DNA of 64,000 nt from the NCBI GenBank assembly GCA_026686845.1, contig JAIVEN010000001.1, positions 39,176,001 through 39,240,000 of the forward strand, written 5' to 3'. Below the pieces are notes generated by a model. It searched no databases and was not told the origin of the DNA. It saw nothing but the letters and a program-made list of their open reading frames with translations. This DNA comes from Adenanthera pavonina (taxonomy: Eukaryota; Streptophyta; Magnoliopsida; Fabales; Fabaceae). This document shows positions 59,711 to 64,000 of the stretch, in pieces. A program made the position numbers and the translations under genes. Within the stretch, counting starts at the first letter, position 1. Every line of letters starts with the position of its first letter.

Positions 59711-62200
59711 GTAAAACTCCTAATATTTTGCCATTGTGCAGTCTTCATTTAGTATTTTATTCGATGTTTTTATACACTATTAGCTTGACTTATTGTTATA
59801 TAGGGGACAGAAGCCATCCGAGGTATAGTTCTAACATTAGACAAATCGTCAGATGCATTTTGGAATCCAGAAGCCTTTTCAAAGATGAGTAATCTCAAGT
59901 TACTTATCATAACCAGCCATTCACGAGTTCCTCTTTGCCAATTGAATCTTCCTCTCGGACTTAAGTGCCTTTCCAACACATTGAAAGTCATAGAATGGAA
60001 GGGCTATCCTTTAGATTCTTTGCCATGTCAAACTCTACCTCATGATCTTGTTGACCTAAAAATGCGACACAGCAAGTTAAAAGAACTCTGGAGAGGAACA
60101 CAGGTAATTGAAGTCCTATCATTTAAACTGTATGTCCATAATTTAATACCTGTATAACTTGCTTCTAATTTTCGAAGGCTTACGTTTTTACTTTTATAAC
60201 ATAATTTAAACTTTTTGTCCGTAATTTAATACATTAATACATGTTACATTTAAAAGAACTTTGGAGAGGAACACAGATAATTAGTCCTTCTATTTAAATT
60301 GTTTGTTCATAATATAATACATTTATAACTTGATTTTGGTGTTTGAAGGCTTACTTCTTTCTTCTATTTTTTCTTTTTCATTTTGCTTCTATGAAGGCTT
60401 AAGTCCATTGATTTGAGTCATTCAAAAAACTTCATCAAAACTCCAAATTTTGAAGGAATTCCTCTGCTTGAAGGATTGATTCTTAAAGGATGTTATAACC
60501 TTGTTGAAGTACGCCCCTCTCTTGGGCAACACAAGAATCTTGTCATTCTTAATCTGAAAGATTGCAAAAGTATTAAAATCCTCCCAAGAAAATTTGAGAT
60601 GGATCGCTTAGAGACTTTTATTCTATCTGGTTGTTCAAAAGTTAGAAGACTTCCTGAGTTTGGAAAAGATATGAAATGTCTATCCTTGCTTGATTTAGAG
60701 GAGACAGCTATAGCCAAACTACCTCAATCACTAGGCAATTTGATTGGTCTTGCTACATTAAATTTGGGGAATTGCAAAAATCTGGTTTGCCTTCCAAATA
60801 ATATTCATAAAATGAAAGCTATAAAGATTATAGATATTTTTGGGTGCTCAAAGTTTTCAAGGCTGGCAGAGAATTTGAATGAAAATGAGGCCGTGGAAGA
60901 GCTTGATGTGAGCGGAACTGCTATAAAAGAAGTGCCTGCATTATTGAATAATTTAAAGGAGTTAAATTTGAGTGGATGCAATGGTCAAGCACAATCATCT
61001 TCATCATCATGGAAACGCTTCTACCTTCTCAGGAGGGCGTTTAGGCTTCAAAGGCCTTCAAGTGCAATAAGGTTTTTGTTTTCCCCTTTTTTATCCGATC
61101 AATCATGTTTGGAGCAATTGGATTTAAGTTATTGTAATCTCCATGATGGGTCGCTTCCTAATGACATTAGCGGGTTGTCATCACTGACAATGTTAAATCT
61201 AAGTGGAAACAATTTTGTTGACTTTCCTTCTGGCCCCATTTCCAGTCTTTCGAAGCTTCAAGGTCTTTTTCTTGATAATTGCCGAAGGCTTCAGTCTCTA
61301 CCACAACTTCCATCAAATCTGTTAAGCCTTTTCGTAAGTGATTGTCCATCAATGGAGCATTATGTATGCTCGCAACAATTATGGGAATTCGTCGAATCAT
61401 TTCAATCTCAGGTTATTTTATGTACTTACTGTTGTTTCTGTCACATTTATCATTATACTTATCTAACATGGCAAATCTTTTCTTATAGGGGTCACAGCCA
61501 GGGGCAATTAGTCTTCTCAACACAAGATGATATTGAAGGATGCAAACGTATGCTTTTTTGTTCTCTTCTTGGAGTGATATCTTGGGATTCACAAATTGTG
61601 AGTTATTCGAATCACTTGAATTTCTAGTTTATTTGATTTGTCTATAATGTTTGCCCTTTCTTACACATTAATAACACAAAAAACTTTTTGTCACAGCCTG
61701 ACTTCTTCATGCAACCTGTTCGCATGTTAACTATTCCAGTTACTGAAGTGCCCTCATGGTTTTACAATCAAAACTATTTTTGCGATGAAGAATTCACTTG
61801 TAGTGAGATTGCTGATGTGATTAAGACAAACGTGTCATTCGTAGTAAAAATACCTGATTCTTGTTGTTCAAGTGAATGGTGGTGTATAGCCACGTGCTTA
61901 GTGCTAGAAAACGATCAGGCACATGATGAGGTTGGTGATGGAGTTTGGTGGACGTACAGATGTCCTAAAGATGAATTTCCAAAATCGTACTTTTTGCCTT
62001 TGGCTACTCTGCAAGATAATTGTCGCCATCAACTCCTTCTTCTGTTTATTGGTTGTTCCTCTTTTGCTGGAAACCAACTTGAAATGTTATTTTTCACTAC
62101 CAACGCCTTCAAAAAAGTGTCAGGGTTTAAAATAAGGAAGTGTGGGTGGCGTGTGGTGTGTAAGGAAGATGTTGAAAGATGGCGGAAAAACAAGGGATGA

Positions 62201-63172
62201 AGGCTGTAGCAACAACAATAATAATGACAATGTTCTTAATGAATAGAGGCTATATATTGTCAAGGATGGCCCAACTATGTATATATATCATCAGTTCATT
62301 GTTGAAGAAGATAGGTCTATTTCTGATGTAGGGCCCTACCCCTCTAACGAAAGCCATAAAATTGGAACAGATACAATACTTTCAAGGTACATAATGGTAA
62401 ATCACCCTTTTTATTGTAATTGAGAATTTATATTTTCTATTATTCCTTGTTTGGTGGCTTTGGCTATTTAAAGATTTACACAAACACGCACACACGTAAG
62501 TTTAATAATATTTCAATTCATACACTTATACTCCATGAAAATGTTGTGTCAGCAAGATGTCTGGTTTCACAGCTGAAGCAGGATTCACATTTCATGGATG
62601 GGGACTGAATTTTGTCTCAGAAGATTTGCAGATGTCAGCTAATTCTATTTTCTATTCTTTTGAAGTGATTCTTTCATATGAAACTTGGGTATATGCATGT
62701 GGCTTATTTCTTTCTTCTCTCCTTTGTGCTGACTGAAACATTTGGCTTTAGTGGAATCTTCTCCAAAGTCAGTGCAAGGAAACAAAAATAAAATCTGGGT
62801 TTTCCTTGTAGAAAAAAATATTGAAGACGAGATTTTAATCAGCCACATGCAAAGCTGTTTATTAAATAATTTCATTTTTAAAATTTTCTTACCAACAAAT
62901 TCAAATTCAAATTTGAATATGGACTAAATTTCAACCAAAATTATGTAATCCATTGAATTGATTATTTATTTATAAATAGAGATCGAATTAACTTTAAAGA
63001 ATACTTCGTAAAAAAAAATTTCAATTTAGCTCCTAACCAATCAAATTGATTTCTATATTAAATTTAGATTATTTTTAAAAAAATAATATGAACATAGATA
63101 CAGTGATAGTTGATTGGATTAATACTCATGACGCCTACACAAAAGAATGTTTTAATTAAAGCATTAAATGAT
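62201..63172. other. TNL2 downstream flank
   Basis: Collinear with 31683-32610 after TNL1. The open frame seen after TNL1 is shifted here by a missing base near 62735. No separate gene supported. Confidence 0.6.
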
Positions 63173-63479
63173 ATATTCTCTGTGATCCATATTATAAAAT
63201 ATGACAAGTTTTTTGTCTAAAATATAAGGTATAGGATATTTTTCTTTCCATTTTACCCCTATATTTAATGCTTCCCCTCTCATCATTTATAACCTTACAA
63301 TGATAATAGAATAGAGTATTTAATAATGATAAAATAACAATGATAATAGAATAGAGTATTTAATAATGATAAAATAGAAAATATACATGGGTACTTTTTG
63401 CATTAATTTTAGATAAAAAAATAATTTTCTTAATATACGTGTAATTGATACAAAATGCCTTATAATATGGATTACATAA
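63173..63479. mobile_element. MITE with GTGATCCATATTATAAA-type ends, filled site in unit 2
   Basis: Unit 1 lacks this 0.3-kb segment (32605-32625 is the empty site). Ends are inverted repeats, TCTGTGATCCATATTATAAA on the left and TATGTAATCCATATTATAAG read from the right, flanked by TA, as for mariner-type MITEs. A block of about 39 bp beginning AATGATAATAGAATAGAGTA is duplicated in tandem at about 63298-63376. Confidence 0.8.
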
Positions 63480-64000
63480 AATCATACCCATGTATCAAAA
63501 AGCATTTCTATGAAAATAACATATATTGAAAGAAAATAACATTTTTTTCCAAAAAGAAAAAAAACATCATTATTAAATTTTTCCAATTTATCAATATAAA
63601 AATATAAAATAGACGTTTGAGTTTTGGATTGCTGGTAAAAAAATTAAAGAGTTATGGGTACCATCAACTTGATTGATCTAATAAATAGTTTTCAATAATT
63701 AATGTTGAATTACAAAATTAAATTTTTTTTAATAAACATAATTTGATTCAGAGATTAGGATTTAGACAAAATCTTGTTAAATCATTTTTCAATCAAAATT
63801 TGATTTTGTATTGGTCCCAAAAAAAATTTTTTATGCATGTACGATACAAAAAGGGAATTACAAGAACATTTACGGTTGCATTGATTTTAAAAAAATATTG
63901 TTAGTAATTAAGCATATAAATTAATTAAGCAGATTATTATTGATTTGAAATTGAATTCAAATAAAAATATGAGAAAGAGTGGATTCAAACTACCTGTTAA
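63480..64000. other. TNL2 far downstream flank, to window edge
   Basis: Collinear with about 32620-33153. No gene seen. The duplication continues past the window. Confidence 0.6.

Larger units (their letters stand above)
54001..62200 (+). pseudogene. TNL2: broken TIR-NBS-LRR paralogue of TNL1
   Basis: Segments homologous to TNL1 exons: TIR 54001-54576; a partial NBS 56452-56829; a full-length NBS 58621-59710; exon 3 59804-60103; LRR exon 60386-61411; exon 5 61489-61597; C-JID exon 61697-62200. Lesions: a 4-bp insertion in the TIR exon (about 54286-54289); the partial NBS runs into intron DNA and stops; the second NBS acceptor has changed from CCGCAGG to CCACAAG, so the nearest AG splices out of frame; the LRR exon acceptor AG is lost and its third codon is TGA (60392-60394); exon 5 has one extra G. 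The MHD-position motif is VDD, and the TIR motif reads FLSFHGEDTR. A fragment such as NBS or LRR alone could still be expressed, but a full receptor cannot be made. Close similarity to TNL1 implies recent loss. Confidence 0.9.
52877..64000. repeat. Segmental duplication unit 2 (contains TNL2)
   Basis: Homologous to unit 1 from AATAGAAGAGAATCAAGATT (about 52884) to the right edge of the window. Compared with unit 1 it has lost about 110 bp of leader (between 53690 and 53700, matching about 25130-25245), gained an extra intron-plus-partial-exon segment, and acquired a MITE near 63.2 kb. Confidence 0.85.

Noticed and set aside
54001..62200. TNL2 as a functional resistance gene
   Set aside because: Multiple frameshifts, a stop codon and lost splice sites prevent a full product.
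1..64000. tRNA, rRNA or snoRNA genes, CRISPR arrays, organellar insertions
   Set aside because: None could be supported by eye; the only tRNA-like sequence is the SINE head. A tRNAscan or covariance-model search was not possible.

Overview
The window is nuclear DNA from a flowering plant, most likely a eudicot. It is AT-rich. Its genes have many small exons with GT..AG introns, and it holds TIR-type NBS-LRR resistance genes, which grasses lack, plus Ty1/copia and Ty3/gypsy retrotransposons, MITEs and a tRNA-derived SINE. The layout and C-terminal domain of the TIR-NBS-LRR genes resemble those I know from legumes, but the species cannot be named from this sequence alone.

Layout. (1) 460-2824, minus strand: the first three coding exons of a chloroplast ACT-domain protein (ACR12/ACR11-like), running off the left edge. 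(2) 2.9-11.9 kb: non-coding, mostly two diverged copies of one block (about 3.3-7.5 and 8.3-10.9 kb) that have gained different MITEs. (3) 11952-15995, minus strand: a complete eight-exon gene for urease accessory protein UreD, 303 residues, no lesions. (4) 16-22.4 kb: non-coding, with a roughly 145-bp tandem repeat, an unidentified 1.5-kb insertion and a SINE. (5) 22.45-23.5 kb: a relic of a resistance-gene 3' flank in which about 0.88 kb is inverted relative to two other copies in the window. (6) 24.4-33.3 kb: duplication unit 1 with an intact six-exon TIR-NBS-LRR gene (TNL1, 25556-31682, 1213 residues). (7) 33.8-50.7 kb: a defective copia element. A gypsy chromovirus with matching 5-bp target duplications has inserted into its protease active-site coding region, and a 2.9-kb solo LTR, also with a matching duplication, has inserted into the gypsy. 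(8) 52207-52425, minus strand: only the last exon of EPSP synthase, cut off from the rest of its gene. (9) 52.9 kb to the right edge: duplication unit 2 with TNL2, a multiply broken paralogue of TNL1 whose NBS region is a fusion of two copies.

How the parts relate. UreD helps load nickel into urease, ACR-type proteins are linked to plastid nitrogen and glutamine control, and EPSP synthase belongs to the shikimate pathway. They are ordinary single genes with no sign of a functional cluster. The resistance locus is the dynamic part: at least three copies of its 3' flank, two of the gene, and clear traces of tandem duplication, fusion, inversion, filler repair and transposon insertion.

I did not find a convincing new biological system. 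The observations most worth following are an intact 253-residue extra ORF between the LTR and gag of the gypsy element, a ten-codon upstream ORF whose stop overlaps the first in-frame TNL start (TGATG), and the record of rearrangement in the TNL cluster.
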